The translations under genes and the position numbers were made by a program. A stretch of 64,000 bases of DNA, taken from positions 37,006 through 101,005 of the forward strand of contig DDRH01000006.1 in assembly GCA_002343075.1 (NCBI GenBank), in the 5' to 3' direction. The notes below the pieces were generated by a model that was not told where the DNA came from, did not search any database, and worked only from the letters and a program-made list of their open reading frames with translations. Positions within the stretch are counted from its first letter, which is position 1. Every line of letters begins with the position of its first letter. This document shows positions 56,815 to 64,000 of the stretch, in pieces. This DNA is from Phycisphaerales bacterium UBA2421 (GTDB taxonomy: Bacteria > Planctomycetota > Phycisphaerae > Tepidisphaerales > Tepidisphaeraceae).

Positions 56815-56876
56815 AAAAAAAAAGAGAGCGGAAGGTGTCGTAGAGGGGGGGGCTACGACGGGGGAAACTTCCGCTC
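56815..56876 (-). terminator. Terminator hairpin with nine-T tail on the minus strand
   Basis: Read on the minus strand, GAGCGGAAG (56876-56868) and its inner arm GTCGTAG pair with CTACGAC and CTTCCGCTC (56834-56826), then TCTTTTTTTTT (56825-56815). It is followed by the GT4 gene 130 bp on, so it can act as an attenuator or end a short RNA. Confidence 0.85.
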
Positions 56877-56942
56877 CCGGACCGGACCCCCGCAGGCACT
56901 GACTGCCATTGCGGGTTTGGATTTCCAACAATCAACCTTACG
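56815..56942 (-). ncRNA. Candidate ~128-nt small RNA or attenuator leader of the GT4-GH130 operon
   Basis: Transcription would start near 56942 from the promoter at 56949-56976. The transcript contains a hairpin CCCGCA-ATGGCA-loop-TGCC-TGCGGG (56915-56889) and a long hairpin ending in nine U (see terminator entry). No open reading frame is supported. The terminator lies 5' of GT4, so it may be a riboswitch/attenuator or a stand-alone sRNA. It does not match SRP, 6S or tmRNA by eye. Confidence 0.55.
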
Positions 56943-56948
56943 AGAAAT

Positions 56949-56976
56949 ACTATACACCCGTCCTGCTCTTTTTCAA
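56949..56976 (-). promoter_or_regulatory. Near-consensus sigma70-type promoter
   Basis: Minus strand -35 TTGAAA (56976-56971), 16-nt spacer, -10 TATAGT (56954-56949). It fits transcription of the candidate RNA and perhaps of GT4-GH130. Confidence 0.65.
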
Positions 56977-57130
56977 ATCACCTCATAAGTAATCAACATG
57001 TTTTTTTTCAGTCAAGGTCGAGTCAGCTGGCCGTTGTAAACGACACAAACCTCCGCGGGAGCAAAACCCAACGCCGACTCGTGGGGCGCATCGACGGGGG
57101 CTTTTTCTCAGTAAATCGCTGCACTTCCGA
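56977..57130. other. Intergenic remainder before the nitrilase gene
   Basis: Holds a run of eight T (plus strand, 57001-57008) and nothing else that I can support. Confidence 0.4.
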
Positions 57131-57919
57131 CTAGCTGCGATACAATTCCGGTCTTCGATCTCCCAGAAACTTCAGCCTTTGCCGAACGTCTTGTACCATT
57201 TTGCAGTCGAGATTAGCTACATAAAGAAACTCTTCGCTCGAAGAATTTAGGTATATTATCGTACCCATCGGATCGATTGCTACGGAGTACCCGCCGTGCG
57301 GGTGGGTGCCGTCATTTCCGCCGCGATTGACCCCAACCACAAAGAGTTGATTCTCGATGGCTCGGGCAATCAGCAAGGCATTCCAGTGCGCCACACGCAC
57401 CTCCGGCCACGCCGCAGGAATGATGAGCATTTCCGCCCCGGCAAGCGTGAGCGCTCGGGCCAACTCAGGAAAACGCAAGTCATAGCAAATCATCAAACCT
57501 GTCGGCACGCCTTCCAAATCAAACACGCAATGCTCGCTGCCGGCGGTCATCACTCGATGCTCAGGGTCGGGCAAGCCAGAGAACAAATGTATCTTGCGAT
57601 ACTCCGCCTGCACCTCGCCGTGCCGGTCGAACACAACGGCGGTGTTGTAAATCGTATCGCGTTCGCGCAATGACAACCCCGCGATCACCCACATCGAGAG
57701 CGACTTCGCCAGCGCGCCCAGGCGCCGCCGTGCCAGGCCGTCTGCGCCCCCGGCGGCGCGCACGATTGCGTCCATTTGGTAGCCCGTGTCCGCCATCTCT
57801 GGGAAGACAACCACGTCCGCACCATCCGCGTGCGCGAGTCGGGCCAGGCGCTCCATTGAGGCGATGTTGCTTTCGACGTCCCCGAGCTTGCAAATGAGTT
57901 GAGCGAGTGCGATCTTCAT
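57131..57919 (-). CDS. Carbon-nitrogen hydrolase (nitrilase superfamily)
   Basis: 262 aa. The Glu-Lys-Cys triad is visible: Glu in VVFPEMADTGY near residue 41, Lys in EYRKIHLF near 108, Cys in MICYDLRFPE near 145. It resembles omega-amidase/NIT2-like enzymes that hydrolyse amide bonds. The start ATG is standard for the family (MKIALAQL). It is divergent from the MGMT gene, with start codons only 3 bp apart, so the promoters must lie inside each other's coding regions or one start is wrong. Confidence 0.93.
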   Translation of the reverse strand: MKIALAQLICKLGDVESNIASMERLARLAHADGADVVVFPEMADTGYQMDAIVRAAGGADGLARRRLGALAKSLSMWVIAGLSLRERDTIYNTAVVFDRHGEVQAEYRKIHLFSGLPDPEHRVMTAGSEHCVFDLEGVPTGLMICYDLRFPELARALTLAGAEMLIIPAAWPEVRVAHWNALLIARAIENQLFVVGVNRGGNDGTHPHGGYSVAIDPMGTIIYLNSSSEEFLYVANLDCKMVQDVRQRLKFLGDRRPELYRS

Positions 57920-57922
57920 GTG

Positions 57923-58303
57923 ATGCCGAGTGTATCAACGAATTCTGCGGACGAAACGACCGAAGCGGCCATTTACGCTGGCCGGCTCACCAAGTCGATG
58001 AGCTTCAACCAGAAAATCTGGGCGATTTGCAGCCGTATCCCCGCCGGAAAGGTGGCCACCTACGCCGACCTCGCCGCCGCCATCGGCTCGACCGGCTACC
58101 GGGCGGTCGGCAACGCCATGAACAAAAACCCCTACGCCCCGCGGGTGCCCTGCCACCGAGTCGTCGGCTCCGATGGAAAACTCACGGGCTATGCCGGCGG
58201 GCTGGCGAAGAAGAAAGCGATGCTGATCGAAGAAGGGATCGAGATTATCAACGAGAGAGTTGATCTACGTTTCCGATGTAAACTGAATAGCATCGACAAG
58301 TAA
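57923..58303 (+). CDS. MGMT/Ogt-like DNA alkyl-repair protein
   Basis: 126 aa. SFNQKIWAICSRIPAGKVATYADLAAAIGSTGYRAVGNAM is the HTH region, and NPYAPRVPCHRVV contains the acceptor Cys in the PCHRV motif. It is like Ogt without the N-terminal domain, a form frequent in planctomycetes. ATG 57923 sits 3 bp from the nitrilase start; ATG 57998 (MSFNQK) is a plausible alternative that leaves a normal promoter gap. Confidence 0.85.
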   Translation: MPSVSTNSADETTEAAIYAGRLTKSMSFNQKIWAICSRIPAGKVATYADLAAAIGSTGYRAVGNAMNKNPYAPRVPCHRVVGSDGKLTGYAGGLAKKKAMLIEEGIEIINERVDLRFRCKLNSIDK

Positions 58304-58351
58304 TAGAACGGCACCGCTCACAGACGAACATTCCGCCGCGACTTCCAGTAA

Positions 58352-59491
58352 CTAATCTTTCACCTGCTCCCAAAGCTGCGACTCCACCTTGTTGAACTTC
58401 TGGAAGCTCGAATCAAGCTGCTCAACAAGCTTCTGAATCGTCTCAGCATCGACCGCGGGGTTTTTTAGCGCGTCTCTTAGTGCCCCTGCGGCGTCGTCCA
58501 CATCGTTGGCGCCTTCGGCAAATTGTCTTGCCGCATCAAACAGGCTCTGATTCTGCTGATCCACCCCCGCAGGCTTGTAAATCAGCCGCCAGGGTGCGCG
58601 GCGGATTTCGCTGGTGGCACCCTTCAGGTTGTCGCCAGTTGATTTCATGCTCGCGATCATGCCATCAATCCGGCTGCGGTTGTTACCCAGAATGCCGCGG
58701 ACGTTGCTGGTGATGTCCTTGGTGTTTTCCGCGACGCCCTTGATGTCTTCCAGCGCCGCGTTGGCGCTATCGAGCGATAGCTGCATCTTCGCCAGCCCGC
58801 CGTCGAGTTTATCCATGATGGGCCCGATCTTCTCCTTGACCGCTGCCGTTGATGCGTTGAGGTTGGCGACAGTGCCTTTGAAGTCTCCCTTGCTCTCGCC
58901 GAAGACATCGCGCACCTCGCTCAGCGCCTCGCCGCCACGGTCGGTGACATTGGCATATTTCTGATATGCCGGCTCCACCTTGGCACGCACGTCCGTGGCC
59001 AGCCCCTTATATTCATCCAAAGCCGAACTTACCTTCGGCCCGACATCGCCCAGCGAAGCGAGCAGCGCCGTGAGTGATCCCGGCGTGCCCTTGATGATCC
59101 CGCCGTCGGCCAGAATCGTGTCGGTCGGGTTGATATTGTCGATGTTCAGATTGCTCGTACCGGTCACGGTGCTTTCAATGATGACACGCGACTGCTCAGT
59201 CAGGCCGACGTATCTTGGCAAAAGAAAACGCACCAGAATCATCGCATCGCTGTCTCGTTTGGCTGGCTTGAACTCGATCTCGCGCACCGTTCCCAGTTTC
59301 ACTCCGCCGACGCGCACATCATCTCCCACGCGCAGCCCACTGACATTATCCTTCAGCGTGAAAGTCGCAGTGTAATTATTGTGCGGCAGCGCCAGCGAGC
59401 CGAAGCCCTTGATGCCCACAATCACCGCAACCACCAGCCCTGCGCTGATCACGATAAACAACCCGGCTAAAAATGCATTTCGGTCTTTCAT
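58352..59491 (-). CDS. mlaD: MlaD family (MCE domain) lipid-transport protein
   Basis: 379 aa. One N-terminal membrane segment (AFLAGLFIVISAGLVVAVIVGI) precedes an MCE domain (NYTATFTLKDNVSGLRVGDDVRVGGVKLGTV) and a long coiled/helical tail (VREKIGPIM, DSANAALEDI). It binds phospholipid for the MlaEF ABC transporter. ATG 59491 is taken; a 12-bp palindrome GCAGAATTCTGC lies at 59526-59537 upstream. It is the last gene of the 62589-58352 operon. Confidence 0.88.
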   Translation of the reverse strand: MKDRNAFLAGLFIVISAGLVVAVIVGIKGFGSLALPHNNYTATFTLKDNVSGLRVGDDVRVGGVKLGTVREIEFKPAKRDSDAMILVRFLLPRYVGLTEQSRVIIESTVTGTSNLNIDNINPTDTILADGGIIKGTPGSLTALLASLGDVGPKVSSALDEYKGLATDVRAKVEPAYQKYANVTDRGGEALSEVRDVFGESKGDFKGTVANLNASTAAVKEKIGPIMDKLDGGLAKMQLSLDSANAALEDIKGVAENTKDITSNVRGILGNNRSRIDGMIASMKSTGDNLKGATSEIRRAPWRLIYKPAGVDQQNQSLFDAARQFAEGANDVDDAAGALRDALKNPAVDAETIQKLVEQLDSSFQKFNKVESQLWEQVKD

Positions 59492-59590
59492 GCTGATTCG
59501 GTCGGCAGTTGACAGTCGGCAATCTGCAGAATTCTGCCTTCGCCTAACCCACAACCGCTCACCGCCTTGTTCTTACTGGCTACAAACCCT

Positions 59591-60391
59591 TTACACTTCC
59601 CCCATCAATTGCCTTTCGTAGCCCCCGGTGCGCTTTCGATCGGTTAGCGGACCTGTAGTCAGTCCGTAGATAAACTGCCTCACCAGCGGATCTTCACTTG
59701 CCTTCATCTCCTCGGGCGTGCCGCTGACGATGAACTTGCCCCGGTCCAGTAACACCATTCGATCGGCGATGCGAAACGCTGAGTCCATCTCATGCGTTAC
59801 CACCACGCTGGTTACCCCCAGTTTTTTGTTCATCGCCATGATCAATTCGTCAATCTCAGCGCTGGTGACCGGATCAAGCCCTGCCGAGGGTTCATCGTAG
59901 AAAAGTATTTTCGGGTCCATGGCCATGGCGCGGGCCAGACCAGCACGTTTCTTCATCCCGCCGGAGAGTTCAGAGGGCATTTTTTCGCCGTGCTCGCGCA
60001 GCCCGACCATTTCCAGCTTGATTGTAACCTGAATGTCGATGTTCTCTTCCGGCAAGTCAGTATGTTCGCGCAGCGGCAGTGCCACGTTGTCCTTGATCGA
60101 CATGCTGTTAAACAACGCCGCCGATTGAAACAACACCCCCACGCTCTTGCGATAGTCTTCCAGTGCAGCTTCGTCCATGCCACAGAGCGACTTTCCGAAA
60201 GCGACAACATCCCCGCCGTTGGGTTTGACGGTGCCCATCATCAGCCGCAAAAGCGTCGACTTCCCGCTCCCACTCCCGCCGAGAATGACGAGGGTTTCGC
60301 CTTCAAACACGTCGAGGGTCATGGCGTCTAGAATCGTACGATTTCCGTAATTCTTCACGACTTGATCGACTTTGATGGCTACTTTTTTCAT
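59591..60391 (-). CDS. mlaF: ABC transporter ATPase MlaF-like
   Basis: 266 aa. Walker A GGSGSGKST, signature LSGGMKKR, Walker B ILFYDEPSAGLDP, H-loop VVVTHEM. Together with MlaE it energises phospholipid transport between membranes. ATG 60391 (MKKVAI) follows AAAGG; the frame extends upstream to 60562 without support. Confidence 0.95.
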   Translation of the reverse strand: MKKVAIKVDQVVKNYGNRTILDAMTLDVFEGETLVILGGSGSGKSTLLRLMMGTVKPNGGDVVAFGKSLCGMDEAALEDYRKSVGVLFQSAALFNSMSIKDNVALPLREHTDLPEENIDIQVTIKLEMVGLREHGEKMPSELSGGMKKRAGLARAMAMDPKILFYDEPSAGLDPVTSAEIDELIMAMNKKLGVTSVVVTHEMDSAFRIADRMVLLDRGKFIVSGTPEEMKASEDPLVRQFIYGLTTGPLTDRKRTGGYERQLMGEV

Positions 60392-60423
60392 GCGCCTTTT
60401 AGCCGCAAATGAACGCGGCCATG

Positions 60424-61269
60424 TTAAACCCCCAAGTAATAGAACACGCTCGTAAACATCAGATCGACAAAGATCAGTGCGACGATTGTGAGCACGACGG
60501 TCCGGGTCGTCGCGACGCCGACACCCTGCGCGCCGCCGGTCACCTTCAGGCCGAGGTAGCATGCCAGCCCGCTGATAATGCCGCCAAAAACGGCTGCCTT
60601 GATGAGGCCGGTTAGGAAATCCTTGAGATTGATCGAGCTGAGGGTGCGATCGATGTACTGCGTCATGTCGATGCCGATAAAAAAACGACTCACAAGCATC
60701 CCGCCGGCGGCCCCCATGATATCTCCGACTACCGCGAGGCAGACCATCATGACGATCGTGGCAATCACCCGTGGCAGTACGAGAAACCGGATTGGCGAGA
60801 TGGCATGCGCCTCCAGTGCCTCGATTTCTTCGCTGACGGTCATTGTGCCGATCTCAGCGGCGATACTCGCCCCGGCAAACCCGGTCAGCACAATTGCCGC
60901 AACCAATGGGCCGAGTTCGCGAAACATCGCGATCGCGATGATGTCCGCCACTCGCTTTTCTTCGTTGTAATCGCGAAGAATCGGACTCATCTGCATCGAG
61001 AGAATGGCCCCAATGCAGAACACGACCAGCGCTACGATTGGGATTGCCCGCACGCCGACCCGGACCATTTGTGCCCAGAGATTTGCCCACCCCATCCGAC
61101 GGCCGCGCTTGGCGATCAGCCCGCGCGGGGCCGACTTTGCACTATCCAGGTAGAGATACGCCATCCCGCCGAGGAAACTGAAGAAATCGATTGCTCGACG
61201 GCCAAACGCGGTGATGGGGCGGGTAAGAAAAGTCATCGGGGCAAATGACAAGGTTTGCGTTGCAAGCAT
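60424..61269 (-). CDS. mlaE: ABC transporter permease MlaE-like
   Basis: 281 aa, five to six membrane segments and the conserved MlaE core (GAILSMQMSPILRDY, FRELGPLVAAIVLTGFAGASIAAEIGTMTVSEEIEALEAHAISPIRFLVLPR). The Glu in SEEIEAL is family-typical. ATG 61269 or ATG 61236. It follows the STAS gene by ~47 bp and precedes MlaF by 32 bp. Confidence 0.95.
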   Translation of the reverse strand: MLATQTLSFAPMTFLTRPITAFGRRAIDFFSFLGGMAYLYLDSAKSAPRGLIAKRGRRMGWANLWAQMVRVGVRAIPIVALVVFCIGAILSMQMSPILRDYNEEKRVADIIAIAMFRELGPLVAAIVLTGFAGASIAAEIGTMTVSEEIEALEAHAISPIRFLVLPRVIATIVMMVCLAVVGDIMGAAGGMLVSRFFIGIDMTQYIDRTLSSINLKDFLTGLIKAAVFGGIISGLACYLGLKVTGGAQGVGVATTRTVVLTIVALIFVDLMFTSVFYYLGV

Positions 61270-61316
61270 AGAACGCTTACGACTCGCGCCTTGCCCCTCA
61301 ACACTGGCTCAACCGT

Positions 61317-61676
61317 TTACTTGCTTAACGCTTCGGCTTCATCTTTCGCCAGCACAAAAATCGAATCCAGCCGGGCAATCTCCAGCAGGCCTCTGACGCG
61401 CGGCTGCAGGTTGGTGAGGCACATCTTCCCGCCGGCTTTCCGAAGCTTCTGCAGGCTCTCCACGAGCACCGCAATCGCGCTGGAATCCATGTAGCTCACC
61501 TTCGACAGATTGAGAACGACCTTTTTCGGCTTCTGTGTGTTGATCAGATCGAGCAAGACTTCGCGCAAGTCGGGGCTGTTCTTCAAATCCACCTCCCCAT
61601 CAACCGCGGCGATCACGACGTCGCCTTCCATGCGGGCTGACGGGATGAGGTTAGAATTGGTGTTCAAATCAGCCAT
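61317..61676 (-). CDS. STAS domain protein (anti-anti-sigma or MlaB-like)
   Basis: 119 aa. STAS fold with DGEVDLKNSPDLREVL and YMDSSAIAVLV; the Ser in MDSS is the usual phospho-site. It could be MlaB (a STAS subunit of the Mla transporter in E. coli) or an anti-anti-sigma factor switched by the upstream RsbW-like ATPase. The context supports both; ATG 61676. Confidence 0.85.
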   Translation of the reverse strand: MADLNTNSNLIPSARMEGDVVIAAVDGEVDLKNSPDLREVLLDLINTQKPKKVVLNLSKVSYMDSSAIAVLVESLQKLRKAGGKMCLTNLQPRVRGLLEIARLDSIFVLAKDEAEALSK

Positions 61677-61731
61677 TGTTACTTTTCCCACTTTCGAACG
61701 TTGATCCTGCCGTCCTTCGGCCAGCCAGCAC

Positions 61732-62193
61732 TCATTCGACCGCTCGACGCTTGACCATTTCCAGCAACATGCCGTCGGTCTGGGGCCGAAACTCGAACTC
61801 GTCGAGCATCCGCTGCATGCATATCAAACCCAGCCCACCGGGCTTGAGCGGGTCTTTCGGTTTGGCGTTTTCGGGCAAGTCGCGCGGATCAACGCCATTG
61901 CCCCAGTCGCGAATCTGCACCCTAACCTGCAGTTCCACCGCCGACTGCTTCCCCGCCGCGATTGCTCCGCTGGCCCTTGATTCCACGGTCGCATCAATCC
62001 GAATTGGCCTGTCCTTCGCCCCGCCGTAAGCGTGACGGATGACGTTGGCGACTGCTTCATTCACGCACAGGCCCAAATCCGCGCCGGCAGCGGCCGAAAA
62101 ACCATGGCGAGCGCACAACTCCTCCACCGCGCGACGCGCCTCGGCGAGGTTAGCCGGGTCTGACGTGATGTTCAACCGAAGTTCTTCGGACAT
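61732..62193 (-). CDS. RsbW-like ATP-binding regulatory protein (anti-sigma/HATPase)
   Basis: 153 aa. GHKL ATPase boxes: N-box NEAVANVIRHAYG near residue 46, G1 DWGNGVD, and G2 GGLGLICMQRMLDEFEF. It likely phosphorylates the STAS protein downstream. Start ATG 62193, 6 bp after the HEAT gene stop. Confidence 0.88.
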   Translation of the reverse strand: MSEELRLNITSDPANLAEARRAVEELCARHGFSAAAGADLGLCVNEAVANVIRHAYGGAKDRPIRIDATVESRASGAIAAGKQSAVELQVRVQIRDWGNGVDPRDLPENAKPKDPLKPGGLGLICMQRMLDEFEFRPQTDGMLLEMVKRRAVE

Positions 62194-62199
62194 ATGGGA

Positions 62200-62589
62200 T
62201 TATTCCCCAATTGGTTCGGGCAGCGAACGTCCGGCGTGCTCCGCCAGCCATGCTCGCCACTTGGCCAGCGCCGGCTTTCGCTCTAGCTCATCGTCAAAAT
62301 ATCGATAATCGAAGGTTTCGCCGGTTATGTCGCGCAAAGCTCGAATCGCATAAAAGCGAACGGCGGCGTCATCGCTGTCAAGTTCATCTACCAAAAGGGC
62401 GACCGACCGGGCCTCTGCTTCGCCCCCCGACTGCTTTGCCGACTGCTTGATCGCGGGAATCTTAGCCGTGGGGTCAGTGTCGATCAGCGACCGCTCGGCG
62501 CGAGGGAGCGTACAGCCGGGCATCAACCCAAACACGACCGAGATCAGCGAGTAGAGAACGAGGCAGATCGTATGGCGCACGACGACCAT
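62200..62589 (-). CDS. HEAT-repeat-like lipoprotein
   Basis: 129 aa. Lipobox LMPGC near residue 26. VALLVDELDSDDAAVRFYAIRALRDITGETFDYRYFDD is a HEAT repeat. Start ATG 62589 is taken. It opens the operon with RsbW-like, STAS and mlaEFD, 6 bp before the RsbW-like gene. Confidence 0.7.
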   Translation of the reverse strand: MVVVRHTICLVLYSLISVVFGLMPGCTLPRAERSLIDTDPTAKIPAIKQSAKQSGGEAEARSVALLVDELDSDDAAVRFYAIRALRDITGETFDYRYFDDELERKPALAKWRAWLAEHAGRSLPEPIGE

Positions 62590-62746
62590 CGTAAGCAATC
62601 ATCGGCGAAACGACACTCCCGCCGATAAGATCCACGCCGCGCGGCTGTTATGGACGTCATAAAGCGACGGCTATTCATCGTAAGGCTGTCGAATCGAGCG
62701 GATTCCCGGACGTGCCCCGAGCGCAAACTGCTATAACCCTGGGGCG
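62590..62746. other. Upstream region of the small membrane ORF
   Basis: Contains the first copy of CGGACGTGCCCC at 62707-62718 and TATAAC at 62732-62737, which could be a -10 box for the small ORF. Nothing else. Confidence 0.4.
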
Positions 62747-62881
62747 ATGAAGTCGTTGATGTTTCTTCCCCTTGCGTACGTGGCTGGCGTTCACGGATTC
62801 GTGTTCTTCGCTCCGTACCTCGCGATCGTCCTCACCGCGATGCACTTTTTGCGTCGTTCGCGCGCAGTACGATCCCTGTGA
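62747..62881 (+). CDS. Small membrane protein candidate (44 aa)
   Basis: Open frame of 44 codons ending at TGA 62881. It has one hydrophobic segment (FLPLAYVAGVHGFVFFAPYL) and a basic end (FLRRSRAVRSL). TATAAC lies just before the ATG, so it may be leaderless. A 12-nt repeat CGGACGTGCCCC flanks it (62707 and 62887). No homologue can be checked here. Confidence 0.35.
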   Translation: MKSLMFLPLAYVAGVHGFVFFAPYLAIVLTAMHFLRRSRAVRSL

Positions 62882-63096
62882 TTTATCGGACGTGCCCCCC
62901 GATGCCCCGGAAAACACCTGACCCCCTTCGGAGCGACGCGAAGGGCCCGGCCTGATTGCGTCACCCATCCCTGGATCAGGCCGAACCCCCTCTCACGATT
63001 TCTGCAGCATCCATCTGCGCAAACATTGGCCGAGCCTCCATTCGTGGAGAAGCAGGGCCGCCGACGGCTCTACCCGTCAGAATCGGCACCCCGCGG
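62882..63096. repeat. Intergenic region with inverted repeat
   Basis: Holds the second copy of CGGACGTGCCCC (62887-62898) and an inverted repeat GGCCTGAT (62949-62956) / ATCAGGCC (62975-62982). No T-tail. No gene supported. Confidence 0.45.
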
Positions 63097-63306
63097 TTAA
63101 GAAAGGCCATCCCAGCGCTCGCAATCGTCCTCCAGGTTCGGCTGCACAGGTTCGATCCGCGCCGGGGCGGTTTGAGCCACGGGGAGCTTGGGGGGTTCGA
63201 CGGCCATTGGAACGCGAGTAAAGCCCCACCTCGGCTGGGCTGCCCCGCCGAGCGCGACGACCGACACTGAGTAGCCCGGATCGAACGAATTGATCATCAT
63301 GCTCAT
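63097..63306 (-). CDS. Small protein of unknown function (69 aa)
   Basis: ATG 63306 follows AGGAG by 8 nt, which supports translation. The sequence is hydrophilic with Pro-rich segments (VPMAVEPPKLPVAQTAPARIEPVQ) and acidic end (EDDCERWDGLS). No domain recognised. Confidence 0.55.
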   Translation of the reverse strand: MSMMINSFDPGYSVSVVALGGAAQPRWGFTRVPMAVEPPKLPVAQTAPARIEPVQPNLEDDCERWDGLS

Positions 63307-63613
63307 GGTGAGTGCTCCTGCCTGGATAGCCATCTGTTCTGCTGACGGTCGGGTTAACATTTACCGATCCTCGTCAACTTGCCGAGAAGTCATCGGCCCA
63401 TTCCGAACAACAACCTAAATTTATTTCGCATATCTCGGAACGATGTCACCCGTTGCATCGGACGATTGCGGCGAACACCATTAGTTGTGGTGCTCAAACG
63501 ACTTACGGCCGATAATCTCGCTGGCGACGTTCCGAAATTCCACCAAACGATGTTAGGGTTGTCGGTCGGGAAAACACCACCCCTTGTGGATGTGCAGCCG
63601 CAGACCACACGCG
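63307..63613. other. Intergenic region, nothing recognised
   Basis: Between the small protein and the PEP-CTERM terminator no gene or RNA is supported. Promoters for the 63306 gene should lie here on the minus strand, but I cannot place one. Confidence 0.4.
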
Positions 63614-63649
63614 CAAAAGAAAAGCCGGGACCTCATGCGATGTCCCGGC
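63614..63649 (-). terminator. Rho-independent terminator after the PEP-CTERM gene
   Basis: Minus strand: GCCGGGAC (63649-63642) pairs with GTCCCGGC (63631-63624), then TTTTCTTTT (63623-63615). It follows the PEP-CTERM stop at 63702. Confidence 0.9.
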
Positions 63650-63701
63650 GTTCTACTCGAATGAATGGCCGCTCGTCGGCGAATGTCCGGCGAGCCGAAC
63701 T

Positions 63702-64000
63702 TTACTTACGGCGACGGATGAGCAGGCCTGCCGACGCCATGCCGGCCAAGGCCAGGGTGCCCGGTTCGGGAATCTCGCTCGCTTCGACCAGCACCGTGTC
63801 AATCCGACCGGTCCCGCCGGTGCCTACCGCCGCACCGTTGATCGAAACTGCCGAGGTGGTCGTGATCCGAAACGCCGCGTTCGCATTGTCATCCAGCGCA
63901 GTGATCGCGCTCAGATCAAACAAAAACCGCGGCGGGGTCGTGTTCACACCTGTCACCGCATTGAACGTGATTAGCGTCAGTGCGTAACTTCCCGCATCGA
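63702..64000 (-). CDS. PEP-CTERM protein, 5'-truncated by window edge
   Basis: The frame is open to 64000, so the start lies outside the window. Visible C-terminus: LTLITFNAVTGVNTT, a beta-rich stretch, then the sorting tag PEPGTLALAGMASAGLLIRRRK. It should be exported and anchored through exosortase. Function unknown. Confidence 0.88.
   Translation of the reverse strand, partial: DAGSYALTLITFNAVTGVNTTPPRFLFDLSAITALDDNANAAFRITTTSAVSINGAAVGTGGTGRIDTVLVEASEIPEPGTLALAGMASAGLLIRRRK

Noticed and set aside
56815..56942. SRP RNA or 6S RNA
   Set aside because: The SRP core (GGAAGGAAGCAGCC-like) is absent, and the 6S bulged structure is not seen.
63379..63987. Plus-strand frame of ~200 aa
   Set aside because: It is an antisense shadow of the PEP-CTERM gene and its terminator; composition is not protein-like.
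1..64000. CRISPR arrays, IS elements, rRNA
   Set aside because: No regularly spaced repeats, transposase motifs or rRNA-like sequence were seen.

Overview
The window looks like a chromosome segment of a planctomycete, most likely of the class Phycisphaerae. The evidence is two PEP-CTERM proteins, two pseudopilin-like proteins with [13 protein letters not shown] leaders, an OPT-like DUF6785 membrane protein, XylR-type LacI/AraC hybrid regulators and many glycoside hydrolases without any SusC/SusD pair. The species cannot be named from the sequence alone.

Positions 1-41729 form a plant cell-wall (pectin) utilisation region. It starts with a two-gene transketolase (the second half runs off the left edge), a GH99-like lipoprotein and an L-fucose-isomerase-family enzyme. 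A leftward operon (10937 to 5171) encodes a Tat-exported sugar isomerase-like protein, an SDR dehydrogenase, a PL10 pectate lyase and a GH2 enzyme. Rightward genes follow: a DUF5060/apiosidase-like enzyme, a CHRD PEP-CTERM protein, and a tight five-gene operon at 13626-25095 (GH67-N-like protein, MGH1-like (alpha/alpha)6 hydrolase, beta-helix/DUF6298 protein, GH127, GH95). Two divergent XylR-type regulators at 25101-27616 share a 185-bp promoter region with two abutting palindromes. GH28 plus DUF6785, a leftward pseudopilin/GH2/BNR group, and DUF3826 plus a PL1 pectate lyase complete the region. Exported lyases and lipoproteins appear to cut pectin outside the cytoplasm. Leaderless GH2, GH28, GH95, GH127 and GH140-like enzymes would finish side chains inside. 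The mix resembles rhamnogalacturonan or RG-II side-chain breakdown (inference).

Positions 41780-64000 are more housekeeping-like. They hold a DinB-like protein, an unusual HPF/RaiA protein with a long Ala-rich N-terminus, an alpha/beta-hydrolase membrane protein, tRNA-Ser(GGA), a YciI-like protein, glcE-glcF, a secreted unknown, a DUF900 lipoprotein, a fused trehalose-6-phosphate synthase/phosphatase, a GT4-GH130 pair, a nitrilase/MGMT divergent pair, and an operon of HEAT lipoprotein, RsbW-like ATPase, STAS protein and MlaE-MlaF-MlaD. The right edge has a PEP-CTERM gene cut by the window end.

Two intergenic regions hold good candidates for unannotated RNAs. At 39272-39533 a C-rich-loop hairpin is followed by a strong terminator. 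At 56815-56942 (minus) a near-consensus promoter, two hairpins and a nine-T terminator lie upstream of the GT4-GH130 operon, so this is either a free sRNA or an attenuator leader.
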